Origin: Flavobacterium terrae
GTDB lineage: Bacteria > Bacteroidota > Bacteroidia > Flavobacteriales > Flavobacteriaceae
Assembly: GCF_900142035.1 (NCBI RefSeq)
Contig: NZ_FQZI01000001.1
Location: forward strand, 496,001 to 560,000
DNA: 64,000 bases
Direction of reading: 5' to 3'
The notes under the pieces are model-generated. The model worked only from the letters and a program-made list of their open reading frames with translations. It searched no databases and was not told the origin of the DNA. How positions within the stretch are numbered: the stretch's first letter is position 1; each line of letters starts with the position of its first letter. The position numbers were made by a program, and so were the translations under genes. Positions 23,205 through 32,016 of the stretch are shown piece after piece.

Positions 23205-24341
23205 TTAGTTGTCATATTTCATTTTTCTTAAAACTCTTAGGGCTTCTTTAAAACCCTCATAAACTTGAGGATAAGGTTTAAGATGTAATTTTGCATCAAT
23301 AAGTCTTTGTTTAGCATTATCGAAACCGTTTAAGTAACACAACATAAATGAAGAAGGTAAATGATGTAAATCTTTAAATTCTCTTTCAGATAACTCGATT
23401 CCTTTTTCCATTTTTGAAATTAGAGTTTTATTTGAATTGTAAATATGATGTAGCATTTTTTTGTTGAATTGAGGGGGTTCAAAAAGCATTTGGTTCTCAA
23501 TTTTATAATATCCATTATCAAAAAAAGTAATTGTTACTTTTTCTAACGGATAGTAACTGGTTTTGTCATTTAACCCTAACAGAATATATTCCGTAATAAT
23601 AAAATTATTGTCATTATATTCTATAGTAACTTCATCTTGAGCCGAATAAAAAAGCTTAATTTGTTCATTTACTAATTCAATATCTACTCTGGAAAAATAG
23701 GTAATATCACGAACCTTTTTTTTGTTTCCTGCCCAGCAAACGACAAAAAGTTCTTTAAAGACCTTGTATTTTGTGTCCATATCTTTATGACGAACATTGA
23801 TAAAATCCAATACGCCGTCTAGAGTATGAGCTATGCTGTTTCTAGAATTATTTTCGATACTTATAACGGCTTCAATATTTTGTTTAGAATAAGGGATTTT
23901 ATCTTCAGTAGGTATTGTATTGCTACCAACTCTTACAAAAGTACTGTTAGCTATAATGGTATGTATTCCTTTTTTGAAATAAGCAGTTTTATGATTGGGC
24001 TTAATGGTTACTAAACCTACCACTTTGTCTTTGGGTAAATTTGGGAAAGGAATATTCTCATATTGAATTTTAGGAGGATTTTCGAGAAAAGCATTAACTA
24101 AGTTTTGAATTCTACTATCATCAAAAAAGTCATCACCTACAATTTCGTTTGTTTCATCTTCGACACCCACTACTATGTATGAATTGTTGTTTGGGTTTGA
24201 GTTTGAAAGCGCACAAATATGTTTTAAAAATTTCCCTTTACCTTCCCTTGTGTGTAGGTTTAATTGACGCTTCTTGTCATAAAAACTATTCTCATCATTA
24301 TGAGCAAGTAAGTTTTTGATAAGAAGACGTTTATTAATCAT
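23205..24341 (-). CDS. AlbA_2 (Schlafen-type) domain ATP-binding protein
   Basis: This 378-residue protein has an N-terminal AlbA_2/divergent AAA-4 domain (about 15-150: ICALSNSNPNNNSYIVVGVEDE, then GLVTIKPNHKTAYFKKG and FVRVGSNTIPTEDKI), as in Schlafen-like proteins. The C-terminal half (about 190-378) is not one I recognise. AlbA_2 proteins occur in transcriptional regulators and in defence contexts. Here the gene stands alone between a two-component locus and a lipoprotein gene, with no defence neighbours. It is convergent with the small membrane-protein gene (30-base gap). It is best called a cytoplasmic nucleotide-binding protein of unknown role. Confidence 0.75.
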   Translation of the reverse strand: MINKRLLIKNLLAHNDENSFYDKKRQLNLHTREGKGKFLKHICALSNSNPNNNSYIVVGVEDETNEIVGDDFFDDSRIQNLVNAFLENPPKIQYENIPFPNLPKDKVVGLVTIKPNHKTAYFKKGIHTIIANSTFVRVGSNTIPTEDKIPYSKQNIEAVISIENNSRNSIAHTLDGVLDFINVRHKDMDTKYKVFKELFVVCWAGNKKKVRDITYFSRVDIELVNEQIKLFYSAQDEVTIEYNDNNFIITEYILLGLNDKTSYYPLEKVTITFFDNGYYKIENQMLFEPPQFNKKMLHHIYNSNKTLISKMEKGIELSEREFKDLHHLPSSFMLCYLNGFDNAKQRLIDAKLHLKPYPQVYEGFKEALRVLRKMKYDN

Positions 24342-24347
24342 TAGGTA

Positions 24348-24355
24348 TAGGTTTG
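24348..24355 (+). promoter_or_regulatory. Possible -7 element (DUF4382 lipoprotein)
   Basis: TAGGTTTG matches TAnnTTTG and lies 56 bases before the DUF4382 ATG. No convincing -33 element was seen. Confidence 0.4.
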
Positions 24356-24411
24356 TGCACTAAATTACAGTTTTTGACGTTAATATACCATTAATTTTTA
24401 ATCCCAAAACT

Positions 24412-25224
24412 ATGAAAATGAATAAGCTAAAATGGATTGGTTTATCATTGTTATTTTTATCAACTATCTTTTCAATAAGTTGTAATGACAATGATGATGA
24501 AAACAGAACTTCTACAATTAATGTAAGAATGACAGATGCTCCTGGTGATTATGATGCTGTAAATGTTGAGGTTTTAGATGTTATGGTTAAATCTGATTCT
24601 AATACAGATGATAACGGCTGGATAAGTATTGGTACAGCAATTCCTCAAGTATATAATTTATTAGATTTAACTGGAGGAGTTAATGTTTTATTGGCTGATG
24701 GTGCAGTTATTCCTTCAGGGAATTTAGGACAAATACGCTTAATCTTGGGTGATGACAATACTGTAGAGAAAGGCGGGGTTACTTATCCATTAAAAACTCC
24801 AAGTGCTCAGCAATCAGGACTTAAACTTTTAGTCAACACAAATCTCCAACCTGATTTTACCTACGATTTTTTATTAGATTTTGACGTTGAAAAATCTATT
24901 GTAGTAGAAGCTGGAGGCTCCGGTAATTTTAATTTAAGTCCAGTGATTAGGGTTTCTTCTGTGGCTAATTCTGGTAGTGTAAAAGGAAATGTTACTACAA
25001 CACCAGAAGGAGTTCAAGTTTTAGCTTCGGTATTAGTAAATGGAAATGTTGTTTCGGCTTATGCAGATGCTACAGGTAATTTCCAAATTAATGGAATACC
25101 AGCAGGTACCTACAGCGTAACATTAACTCCAGACGCAACATCTGGACTTTCACCTAAAATTATAGATAACGTAGTAGTTGTAAATGGTCAAGCTACAGTT
25201 GTCTCACCACAAGTTTTACCGTAA
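24412..25224 (+). CDS. DUF4382 lipoprotein with CarboxypepD_reg-like domain
   Basis: This 270-residue lipoprotein (lipid cysteine about 24 in SISC) has a DUF4382 domain (about 35-185: INVRMTDAPGDYDAVNVEVLDVMVKS, then WISIG and YNLLDLTGGVNVLLADG). A C-terminal carboxypeptidase-regulatory-like beta sandwich follows (about 190-270: GSVKGNVTTTPEGVQVLASVLVNG, then GTYSVTLTPD). It is anchored in the outer membrane or displayed on the surface. The domain function is not known. It is monocistronic, ending at a strong shared terminator. Confidence 0.88.
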   Translation: MKMNKLKWIGLSLLFLSTIFSISCNDNDDENRTSTINVRMTDAPGDYDAVNVEVLDVMVKSDSNTDDNGWISIGTAIPQVYNLLDLTGGVNVLLADGAVIPSGNLGQIRLILGDDNTVEKGGVTYPLKTPSAQQSGLKLLVNTNLQPDFTYDFLLDFDVEKSIVVEAGGSGNFNLSPVIRVSSVANSGSVKGNVTTTPEGVQVLASVLVNGNVVSAYADATGNFQINGIPAGTYSVTLTPDATSGLSPKIIDNVVVVNGQATVVSPQVLP

Positions 25225-25239
25225 TTAAAAAATAGAGAC

Positions 25240-25272
25240 AAAAAAAGCCTTGAAACATTCAAGGCTTTTTTT
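25240..25272. terminator. Bidirectional terminator between convergent genes
   Basis: The stem AAAAAAGCCTTGAA/TTCAAGGCTTTTTT with a three-base loop serves the DUF4382 gene and, on the other strand, the aldo/keto reductase whose stop it abuts. Confidence 0.88.
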
Positions 25273-26140
25273 ATGGAACTTTTGTTCCCATACTTTCAGT
25301 CCAAATGGTAAACCAATCTTCTAAATCCATTTGTAGACTTACGGCTTTCAAAGCATTTTTTATTCTGTCTGGATTAGTGGTTCCAATAACTGGGAGTATG
25401 CCTGAAGGATGTTTTAAAATCCATGATAAAAGAATTACATCGTTATCTACATTGTATTTTTCAGAAAGTTTTTTTAAACAAAGTCTTAGTCTTTGGGTTT
25501 GATTGTTTTCTTCTCTAAAAACGGTTCCTAATGGATTCCAGCTCATTGGTATGATATTGTGTAATTGCATGAAATCTAAACTTCCATCGCTCATTGCTTC
25601 ATGGTGTGTTGCCGAAAATTGTATTTGATTAAAATCTATATTGATACTTTTTTGAATTAATTCGGTTTGTGAAGGAGTAAAATTTGAAAGTCCAAAGCTT
25701 TTTATTTTCCCTTGTGCTTTAAGTTTGTCAATGGCGCTAGCAATTTCATCTACAACCATCAAAGGACTTGGTCTGTGTAAGAGAAGAACATCAAGATAAT
25801 CGGTTCGAAGATTTTTTAATGAATTTTCGACACTCCAAACAATGTGTTCTTCAGAATAATCATAATGTTTAATGCCATAATCTCTTTTTTCAGAAAGATA
25901 TTTTATACCACACTTCGAAATTAATTGAATGTCAGAACGATTAATTTTGCTTTCAGAAAAAGCTTTTCCAAATTCTTCTTCCGTTGTATGTCCGCCATAA
26001 ATATCTGCATGATCAAAAGTTGAAATGTGTTCTTGTAAACAACTTTCTATTAGTGAAATAAATCCTTTAGTGTCAAGATTTTTGCCCCATTTTCCCCATG
26101 TCATGGTGCCGGCAATAATAGGTGATAATTTAGGTTTCAA
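25271..26140 (-). CDS. Aldo/keto reductase (YdhF-like)
   Basis: This 289-residue cytoplasmic NADPH-dependent oxidoreductase has the TIM-barrel family motifs: FDHADIYGG with the catalytic Asp and Tyr, the Lys in QLISKCGI, and the His in LLLHRPSP. The cofactor segment GIKSFGLSNF-like reads KIKSFGLSNFTPSQ, and the C-terminal ILPVIGTTNPDRIKNAL binds the phosphate. It resembles E. coli YdhF, and the substrate is unknown. It is monocistronic, with a -7 element at 26173-26180. Confidence 0.9.
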   Translation of the reverse strand: MKPKLSPIIAGTMTWGKWGKNLDTKGFISLIESCLQEHISTFDHADIYGGHTTEEEFGKAFSESKINRSDIQLISKCGIKYLSEKRDYGIKHYDYSEEHIVWSVENSLKNLRTDYLDVLLLHRPSPLMVVDEIASAIDKLKAQGKIKSFGLSNFTPSQTELIQKSINIDFNQIQFSATHHEAMSDGSLDFMQLHNIIPMSWNPLGTVFREENNQTQRLRLCLKKLSEKYNVDNDVILLSWILKHPSGILPVIGTTNPDRIKNALKAVSLQMDLEDWFTIWTESMGTKVP

Positions 26141-26172
26141 AGCGATTTGAATTAGTAGTTCTTAAAATTTGT

Positions 26173-26180
26173 CAAATATA
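26173..26180 (-). promoter_or_regulatory. -7 promoter element (aldo/keto reductase)
   Basis: On the minus strand it reads TATATTTG, an exact TAnnTTTG match 33 bases before the ATG. Confidence 0.6.
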
Positions 26181-26313
26181 ATCCTAAACAAAGCTTAAAA
26201 ATAGCCTATTTCTTTAACATTTAACGCATTATTAACAGCATAGCACTAATTTAATTTTCAATTTGCATTGTATTATTTGAAATATTAATTTCACGACCTT
26301 AAAAAAAACAACG

Positions 26314-27318
26314 ATGGAAGAAAATACAGCGACTTTAGATATTAGAGCCATTAATGAAAAAATTGAACGCGAGAGTGCTTTTATAGATCTTCTTACAATG
26401 GAGATGAACAAAGTAATTGTGGGTCAAAAACACATGATTGAACGTTTACTTATTGGTCTCCTAGGTCAAGGTCATATTTTACTTGAAGGAGTACCAGGAT
26501 TAGCAAAAACTTTAGCCATCAATACTTTGTCGCAAGCAGTTCATGGTAGTTTTAGCCGTATTCAGTTTACACCAGATTTATTACCTGCAGACGTTGTGGG
26601 TACTATGATTTATAATATTAAGCAAAACGAATTCACGATAAAAAAGGGACCAATCTTTGCTAATTTCGTTCTTGCTGATGAGATTAACCGTGCTCCTGCA
26701 AAAGTACAATCAGCACTTTTGGAGGCGATGCAGGAAAAACAAGTTACCATTGGTGACACCACTTTTAAGCTAGAAAAACCTTTCCTAGTATTGGCTACTC
26801 AAAATCCAGTTGAGCAAGAAGGAACATATCCGTTACCAGAAGCTCAGGTTGACCGTTTTATGCTTAAAACAGTTATCGATTATCCTAAAATGGAAGACGA
26901 GCGTTTAGTAATTCGCCAAAATTTAAATGGAGGTTTTGAAAAAGTAAAGCCTGTTGTATCAATCGAGCAAATTTTGCGTGCTCAGGAAGCAGTTCGAGAG
27001 GTTTACATGGACGAGAAAATTGAAAAATATATTCTTGATATTATTTTCGCTACACGTTATCCGGAAAAATATAAATTGGATTCTTTAAAACCATTAATCA
27101 GTTTTGGTGCATCACCACGTGGAAGTATCAACTTAGCAAATGCAGCTAAATGTTATGCATTCATCAAGCGTCGTGGTTATGTAATTCCTGAAGATGTTCG
27201 TGCTGTTGTACATGATGTATTACGTCACCGTATTGGAATTACTTACGAAGCTGAGGCAGAAAATATCACTTCTGTAGAAATCATTAATAAGATTGTAAAC
27301 GAAATCGAAGTACCATAG
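26314..27318 (+). CDS. moxR: MoxR family AAA+ ATPase, first gene of the Bat operon
   Basis: This 334-residue AAA_3 ATPase has Walker A GVPGLAKT (59-66), Walker B FVLADE with Asp122-Glu123, and sensor I LATQNP. MoxR ATPases act as chaperone-like partners of the von Willebrand (VWA) proteins encoded next to them. It is followed in the same direction by DUF58, BatD-like, BatA, BatB, BatC, BatD and BatE, the operon known as aerotolerance genes in Bacteroides. The 71-base gap to the next gene holds a short tandem repeat. Codon use (CGT-rich) suggests good expression. Confidence 0.95.
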   Translation: MEENTATLDIRAINEKIERESAFIDLLTMEMNKVIVGQKHMIERLLIGLLGQGHILLEGVPGLAKTLAINTLSQAVHGSFSRIQFTPDLLPADVVGTMIYNIKQNEFTIKKGPIFANFVLADEINRAPAKVQSALLEAMQEKQVTIGDTTFKLEKPFLVLATQNPVEQEGTYPLPEAQVDRFMLKTVIDYPKMEDERLVIRQNLNGGFEKVKPVVSIEQILRAQEAVREVYMDEKIEKYILDIIFATRYPEKYKLDSLKPLISFGASPRGSINLANAAKCYAFIKRRGYVIPEDVRAVVHDVLRHRIGITYEAEAENITSVEIINKIVNEIEVP

Positions 27319-27352
27319 AAAGTGATTAGTCAAAGGCCATTAGCCACGAGTG

Positions 27353-27380
27353 CTATTGCCTATTACCTATTGCCTATTGC
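27353..27380. repeat. 7-nt tandem repeat (CTATTGC x4)
   Basis: Four head-to-tail 7-nt units, three CTATTGC and one CTATTAC, fill part of the gap between moxR and the DUF58 gene. The preceding bases (AGTGATTAGT at 27321) resemble other short AT-rich repeats at 44026 and 46646. Slipped-strand variation is possible. Confidence 0.85.
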
Positions 27381-27389
27381 CCTTAGAAT

Positions 27390-28256
27390 ATGGAAACCAA
27401 AGATTTACTTAAAAAAGTTCGTAAAATAGAGATAAAGACCCGAAGACTGAGCGATCATATCTTCTCGGGAGAATATCATACATCCTTTAAAGGACGAGGA
27501 ATGACTTTTTCGGAAGTGCGCCAGTACCAGTTTGGTGATGATGTGCGTGCAATCGATTGGAACGTTACTGCTCGCTATAACGAACCATATGTAAAAGTTT
27601 TTGAAGAAGAACGTGAATTAACCATGATGCTCATGGTTGATATTTCAGGTTCCGAAAGTTTTGGTACTAAAAGTCAATTAAAAAGTGAAATCGTAACCGA
27701 AATTGCTGCAACTCTGGCCTTTTCTGCGACTCAAAACAATGATAAAATTGGGTTGATTTTATTTTCAGATCAAATCGAATTATACATTCCTCCCAAAAAA
27801 GGAAAATCGCATGTGTTGAGAATCATTCGTGAATTGATTGAATTTTCGCCAAAAAGCAATAAAACCAATATTTCTCAAGCCTTACAGTTTTTATCGGCAA
27901 CACAAAAAAAGAAAGCTATTGTTTTTATGATATCTGATTTTATTGCTGATGACGATTATGAGAAAACACTCAAAATAGCTAGCAAAAAGCACGACATAAC
28001 TGGGGTTAGAGTATATGATATTCGTGAAGAGAAGATGATCAATGTTGGTTTAGTTGCTATGCAAGATGCAGAAACAGGAACAACTAAATGGATAAATACT
28101 GGTTCTAAAAGTGTTCGCCTTCAGTATGAAAAGTATTATACAGACAAGGTAAACTACTTTAAAGAAATTTTTTCAAAATGCGGCTCAGGAACTGTTAACA
28201 CTAGAGTCGATGAAAGTTATGTAATGAAACTTTTAGGATATTTTAAATCGAGATAG
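27390..28256 (+). CDS. DUF58 domain protein (VWA-like)
   Basis: This 288-residue cytoplasmic protein has the DUF58 signature GDDVRAIDWNVTAR (49-62) and a VWA-type metal site DISGS (84-88). DUF58 proteins are standard partners of MoxR ATPases. It precedes the BatD-like gene by 6 bases. The likely role is in the MoxR/Bat envelope-maintenance complex; the detailed mechanism is unknown. Confidence 0.92.
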   Translation: METKDLLKKVRKIEIKTRRLSDHIFSGEYHTSFKGRGMTFSEVRQYQFGDDVRAIDWNVTARYNEPYVKVFEEERELTMMLMVDISGSESFGTKSQLKSEIVTEIAATLAFSATQNNDKIGLILFSDQIELYIPPKKGKSHVLRIIRELIEFSPKSNKTNISQALQFLSATQKKKAIVFMISDFIADDDYEKTLKIASKKHDITGVRVYDIREEKMINVGLVAMQDAETGTTKWINTGSKSVRLQYEKYYTDKVNYFKEIFSKCGSGTVNTRVDESYVMKLLGYFKSR

Positions 28257-28262
28257 GATTTT

Positions 28263-29861
28263 ATGATGATGATTAAAAAGTATTGTTTTTTATTACTATT
28301 AGTTTTTCAATCGGTTGTTTTTGCACAATCATTGGAAACTAAAATTGATACTACAAAAAACAAAATTGGTGCCCAATTTACATTAACCTTAAAAGTAAAG
28401 GCTAAACCTAGCACATTAATTACTTTTCCTAGAGGTAATAATTTTGGAGCACTTGAAGTAATTGAATCTTATCCTATCGATACAGTAAAAGGAGATGCTA
28501 ATTATGAGTTGATCAAAAAATATGGTTTGACGCAGTTTGACTCGGGTACGTATGTTATTCCAAGACTTCCAGTTTTATTTGACAAAAAACCAATTTTCTC
28601 TGATAGTATTAAAGTTGAGGTTTTCAACGTAAAAGTTGATACATTGAAGCAAAAAATGTATGACATTAAACCAATTATTGCGGTTGAAAAACCATTTGGT
28701 AATTGGTGGAAATACCTTTTAGGAATTTTACTTTTAGCAGGATTAGTGTATTTAGGTTATTTCCTTTGGAGAAAAAGAAGAAAACCAAAACAAGAGGAAA
28801 TTGTTTATAATTCTCCTATTGAAAAAGCGACAAGTTTGCTGCAGCTTTTAGAAAAGAAAGAATTATTAGAAAAAGGAGAGGTAAAAGAATATTATTCGGA
28901 ACTAACAGATATTGCTCGTGATTATATTGAAGAAGCAATTGAGATTCCTGCCAAAGAAAGTACAACGTCAGAGCTTATAGTAGCTTTACGTGCTGCATCA
29001 AATAAGAAAAAAATGAAACTTTCTAGAGAAACGCTAGAAGGTCTTGAAAAAGTTTTAAAGCAAGCCGATTTAGTAAAGTTTGCTAAATCAAAGCCATTAG
29101 ATTTTGAAATTGCTGATGATAGAAAAAAAATAGAAACAACTATTTTAACTCTTGATAAAGCAATTCCAGTAGTAGTGGATGAAAGCAGTTTAAAATGGCA
29201 AAAAGAACAACAAGAATTCTTAAAAAAGAAAAAGAGAAAAGCTCAGCTTGTAAATGTTGCTGGAATTAGTGGGTTTTTGTTACTGTTTGTACTTACATTC
29301 ATTATTATTACTAAAGGATTTGATTATGTAAAAGGAGGTTTTTCGGGTTACTCAACCAAAGAATTGTTAAACCAAGATTGGATAAAATCAGAGTACGGAA
29401 ATCCATCAGTATTTATAGAAACACCAGAAGTGTTAAAGCGTTTAGATGCTAAAAAAGTAGTACCAAAAGATGCTATGGCATTAATAAAAGACATGCAAAT
29501 GTTTGCATTTGGAAGCATTATGGATCACTTTACAATTGTAGTATCTACAACACAATTCAAAAAAGAAACAGAGTTGGATTTAAGCCAAGCATTAAACGGT
29601 ACGATTCAAACAATGGAAGCACAAGGTTGCCAAAATATGATTGTAAAGCAAGAAGAATTCAGTACAGAACAAGGTATAAAAGGAATTAAAGGTTACGGAA
29701 CTCTTAAAGCTAATGGACAAGAAATGTATTATCAAATTTTGTTGTTTAGTCAAGCTGGAGGTTTGCAACAAATTATGATTGCGCACAAAGAAGGCGATAA
29801 AAATGCCCAAAAGATTAGTGAACGAATGTTAAACTCTGTCGAACTTAAATTAGCAAACTAA
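28263..29861 (+). CDS. BatD-like membrane protein of the Bat operon
   Basis: This 532-residue protein has a signal peptide ending FAQS and an N-terminal BatD-like beta domain (about 20-145). A transmembrane helix (WWKYLLGILLLAGLVYLGYFLW) lies near 148-170. A cytoplasmic helical domain resembles the C-terminal part of BatD (YSELTDIARDYIEEAIEIPAKESTTSEL), and a second membrane segment is near 335-355 (VAGISGFLLLFVLTFIIITKG). The region after about 365 is a further soluble domain I do not recognise. Its stop overlaps the batA start by one base (TAATG), so the genes are translationally coupled. Confidence 0.82.
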   Translation: MMMIKKYCFLLLLVFQSVVFAQSLETKIDTTKNKIGAQFTLTLKVKAKPSTLITFPRGNNFGALEVIESYPIDTVKGDANYELIKKYGLTQFDSGTYVIPRLPVLFDKKPIFSDSIKVEVFNVKVDTLKQKMYDIKPIIAVEKPFGNWWKYLLGILLLAGLVYLGYFLWRKRRKPKQEEIVYNSPIEKATSLLQLLEKKELLEKGEVKEYYSELTDIARDYIEEAIEIPAKESTTSELIVALRAASNKKKMKLSRETLEGLEKVLKQADLVKFAKSKPLDFEIADDRKKIETTILTLDKAIPVVVDESSLKWQKEQQEFLKKKKRKAQLVNVAGISGFLLLFVLTFIIITKGFDYVKGGFSGYSTKELLNQDWIKSEYGNPSVFIETPEVLKRLDAKKVVPKDAMALIKDMQMFAFGSIMDHFTIVVSTTQFKKETELDLSQALNGTIQTMEAQGCQNMIVKQEEFSTEQGIKGIKGYGTLKANGQEMYYQILLFSQAGGLQQIMIAHKEGDKNAQKISERMLNSVELKLAN

Positions 29862-30862
29862 TGACTAATGTGACTTTTTTAAATCCGGAGTTTTTTTGGT
29901 TGTTTTTGTTACTGCCAGCAGTGATTGTTTGGTATTTTTTTAAAAGAAATGAAGAAAAGCCAACGCTAAAAATAAGTTCATTACAAGGTTTTAAAGGAAC
30001 AACTTCCATTTTACCAAAGCTAAAACCATTATTATTTGTTTTTAGATTACTAGCGTTAAGTTCATTAATTATTGCTTTGGCAAGACCTCGTAGTGTTGAT
30101 GTAAGTAACAAAAGTAATAGCACAAACGGAATCGATATTGTAATTGCTTCAGACGTTTCTGGAAGTATGTTAGCAAAAGATTTAAAGCCAAACCGAATGG
30201 AAGCTCTAAAAAGAGTAGCTTCAGATTTCGTTGAGGAAAGAGTAAACGACCGAATCGGTATAGTAGTTTATGCTGCAGAGGCTTACACAAAAACACCTGT
30301 TACAAGTGATAAAGCTGTAGTGCTTCAAGCTATTAATGACATAAAATACGATAATGTTTTGCAAGACGGAACTGGAATAGGAATGGGACTTGCTACTGCT
30401 GTTAACCGATTGAAAGAAAGTAAAGCGAAAAGCAAGGTTATTATCCTTATGACAGACGGAGTTAATAATTCGGGATTTTTAGATCCTCAAACTTCTGCTG
30501 AAATTGCTGCCGATTTAGGAATTAAAGTTTACACTATCGGGATTGGTACCAATGGTAACGCTATGTTTCCTTATGCCATTGCTCCTAATGGCGGTTTTTT
30601 GTTTAAGATGATGCCAGTTCAAATCGATGAAAAATTGATGAAACAAATCGCTCAAAAAACAGGAGGAAAGTATTTTAGAGCACAAGACAACACAGGGTTA
30701 GAAAATATTTATAAAGAAATAAACAAGTTAGAAACCACAAAAATTGAAGAGTTAAAATTTGTTAATTATGACGAAAAATTTAGACCTTTTGTGTGGTTGG
30801 CAGGTTTGTTGTTAGTAATTGAAATAGTATTGAGAAATACAATTTTTAGAAGTTTTATATAA
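29861..30862 (+). CDS. batA: BatA, VWA-domain membrane protein
   Basis: This 333-residue protein has two N-terminal membrane segments (about 9-27 and 55-73). A VWA domain follows with an intact metal site DVSGS (98-102), and a C-terminal helix lies near 310-328 (FVWLAGLLLVIEIVL). BatA and BatB are paired VWA proteins of the MoxR system, active at the cytoplasmic membrane. The start ATG overlaps the previous stop. A 106-base gap with an inverted repeat separates it from batB. Confidence 0.92.
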   Translation: MTNVTFLNPEFFWLFLLLPAVIVWYFFKRNEEKPTLKISSLQGFKGTTSILPKLKPLLFVFRLLALSSLIIALARPRSVDVSNKSNSTNGIDIVIASDVSGSMLAKDLKPNRMEALKRVASDFVEERVNDRIGIVVYAAEAYTKTPVTSDKAVVLQAINDIKYDNVLQDGTGIGMGLATAVNRLKESKAKSKVIILMTDGVNNSGFLDPQTSAEIAADLGIKVYTIGIGTNGNAMFPYAIAPNGGFLFKMMPVQIDEKLMKQIAQKTGGKYFRAQDNTGLENIYKEINKLETTKIEELKFVNYDEKFRPFVWLAGLLLVIEIVLRNTIFRSFI

Positions 30863-30877
30863 TTGAATTAAAAAGTA

Positions 30878-30957
30878 TGAATTATAAGTTATGAGTTTTT
30901 TTGATGGCTGTTTTGAACTTAGTGCCATAATCAACTCATAATTCATAACTCAAAACT
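30878..30957. repeat. Imperfect inverted repeat between batA and batB
   Basis: The left arm GAATTATAAGTTATGAGTTT and right arm AACTCATAATTCATAACTC are imperfectly complementary and made of short ATTATGA/CATAACTC-type units. Similar units occur upstream of the 118-residue gene at 36772-36812. It is not followed by a T-tract and interrupts an operon, so an intergenic repeat element is more likely than a terminator. Confidence 0.6.
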
Positions 30958-30968
30958 AATAATTAAGC

Positions 30969-32015
30969 ATGTACGAGTTAGACGAATCAAAATATTTGTA
31001 TTTATTCATTTTACTACCAATTTTGGTATTGATTTTTCTTTGGATACAAGTTTGGAAAAGAAAAAAACAACGCGAATTTGGAGATACAGAATTACTTAAT
31101 GTGTTAAGTCCTGAGAAATCTAGATTTAAACCATCGCTTAAATTCGGGATATTGTTATTGGGTTTAGCCATGCTGATTTTAGGATTGGTAAATCCAAAGA
31201 TTGGAACTAAAGTCGAAAAAGTAAAACGCGAAGGGATTGATATCGTTTTTGCTGTCGATGTTTCAAAAAGTATGTTGGCAGAAGATGTTGCACCTAACCG
31301 ATTAGAAAAAAGTAAACAATTAGTATCTCAAATCATCAATAATTTAGGTAGTGACCGAATAGGAATAATTGCCTATTCTGGAAGTGCTTTTCCAGTATTA
31401 CCGATTACGACCGATTATAATATTGCTAAAATGTTTTTGCAATCAATGAATCCAGGAATGATTTCCTCTCAAGGAAGTAATTTGGACGAAGCGATTGAAT
31501 TAACAGAAAAGTATTTTGAAGGGAGCGGAAACACTAGCAAACTATTAATAATGGTTACCGATGGGGAAGACCATTCAGAAGCAGCCGAATCTGCTGCAGA
31601 GCAAGCTAGAAAAAAAGGAATCAAAATCATAACAATTGGAGTAGGAACGACTTCGGGAGGGCCAATTCCAATTAAAAACAATGGAGTCACTGAAAGTTAT
31701 CATATCGATAAATCAACTGGTGAAAAAGTAATTACCAAGTTACGTCCTGAAGCATTACAATCAATTGCGAAAGCTGCTAAAGGAGGTTATATCAACGGAA
31801 ACAACACAAAAGAAGTATTGGATTTTATGCGTAAATCGCTAAACAATATTCAAAAAACTGAATTTGAAGCAACAGAGATGGCTAACTTCCAATCACAGTT
31901 TCAATGGTTTTTAGGTTTTGGATTTTTCTTATTGATTTTAGATGTTTTTTTACTAGAAAGAAAAACCAAATGGGTTCAAAGATTAGACTTGTTTAATGAA
32001 AAGAAGGAGAAGTAA
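30969..32015 (+). CDS. batB: BatB, VWA-domain membrane protein
   Basis: This 348-residue protein has N-terminal membrane helices (about 8-26 and 58-75). A VWA domain with metal site DVSKS (97-101) and a C-terminal helix (WFLGFGFFLLILDVFLL, about 314-330) complete it. It is the usual partner of BatA. The stop is one base before the preferred batC start, so translation is probably coupled. Confidence 0.92.
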   Translation: MYELDESKYLYLFILLPILVLIFLWIQVWKRKKQREFGDTELLNVLSPEKSRFKPSLKFGILLLGLAMLILGLVNPKIGTKVEKVKREGIDIVFAVDVSKSMLAEDVAPNRLEKSKQLVSQIINNLGSDRIGIIAYSGSAFPVLPITTDYNIAKMFLQSMNPGMISSQGSNLDEAIELTEKYFEGSGNTSKLLIMVTDGEDHSEAAESAAEQARKKGIKIITIGVGTTSGGPIPIKNNGVTESYHIDKSTGEKVITKLRPEALQSIAKAAKGGYINGNNTKEVLDFMRKSLNNIQKTEFEATEMANFQSQFQWFLGFGFFLLILDVFLLERKTKWVQRLDLFNEKKEK

Positions 32016-32016
32016 C

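Noticed and set aside
27353..27380. Possible CRISPR-like array
   Set aside because: The 7-nt units are head to tail without spacers and no cas genes are present.
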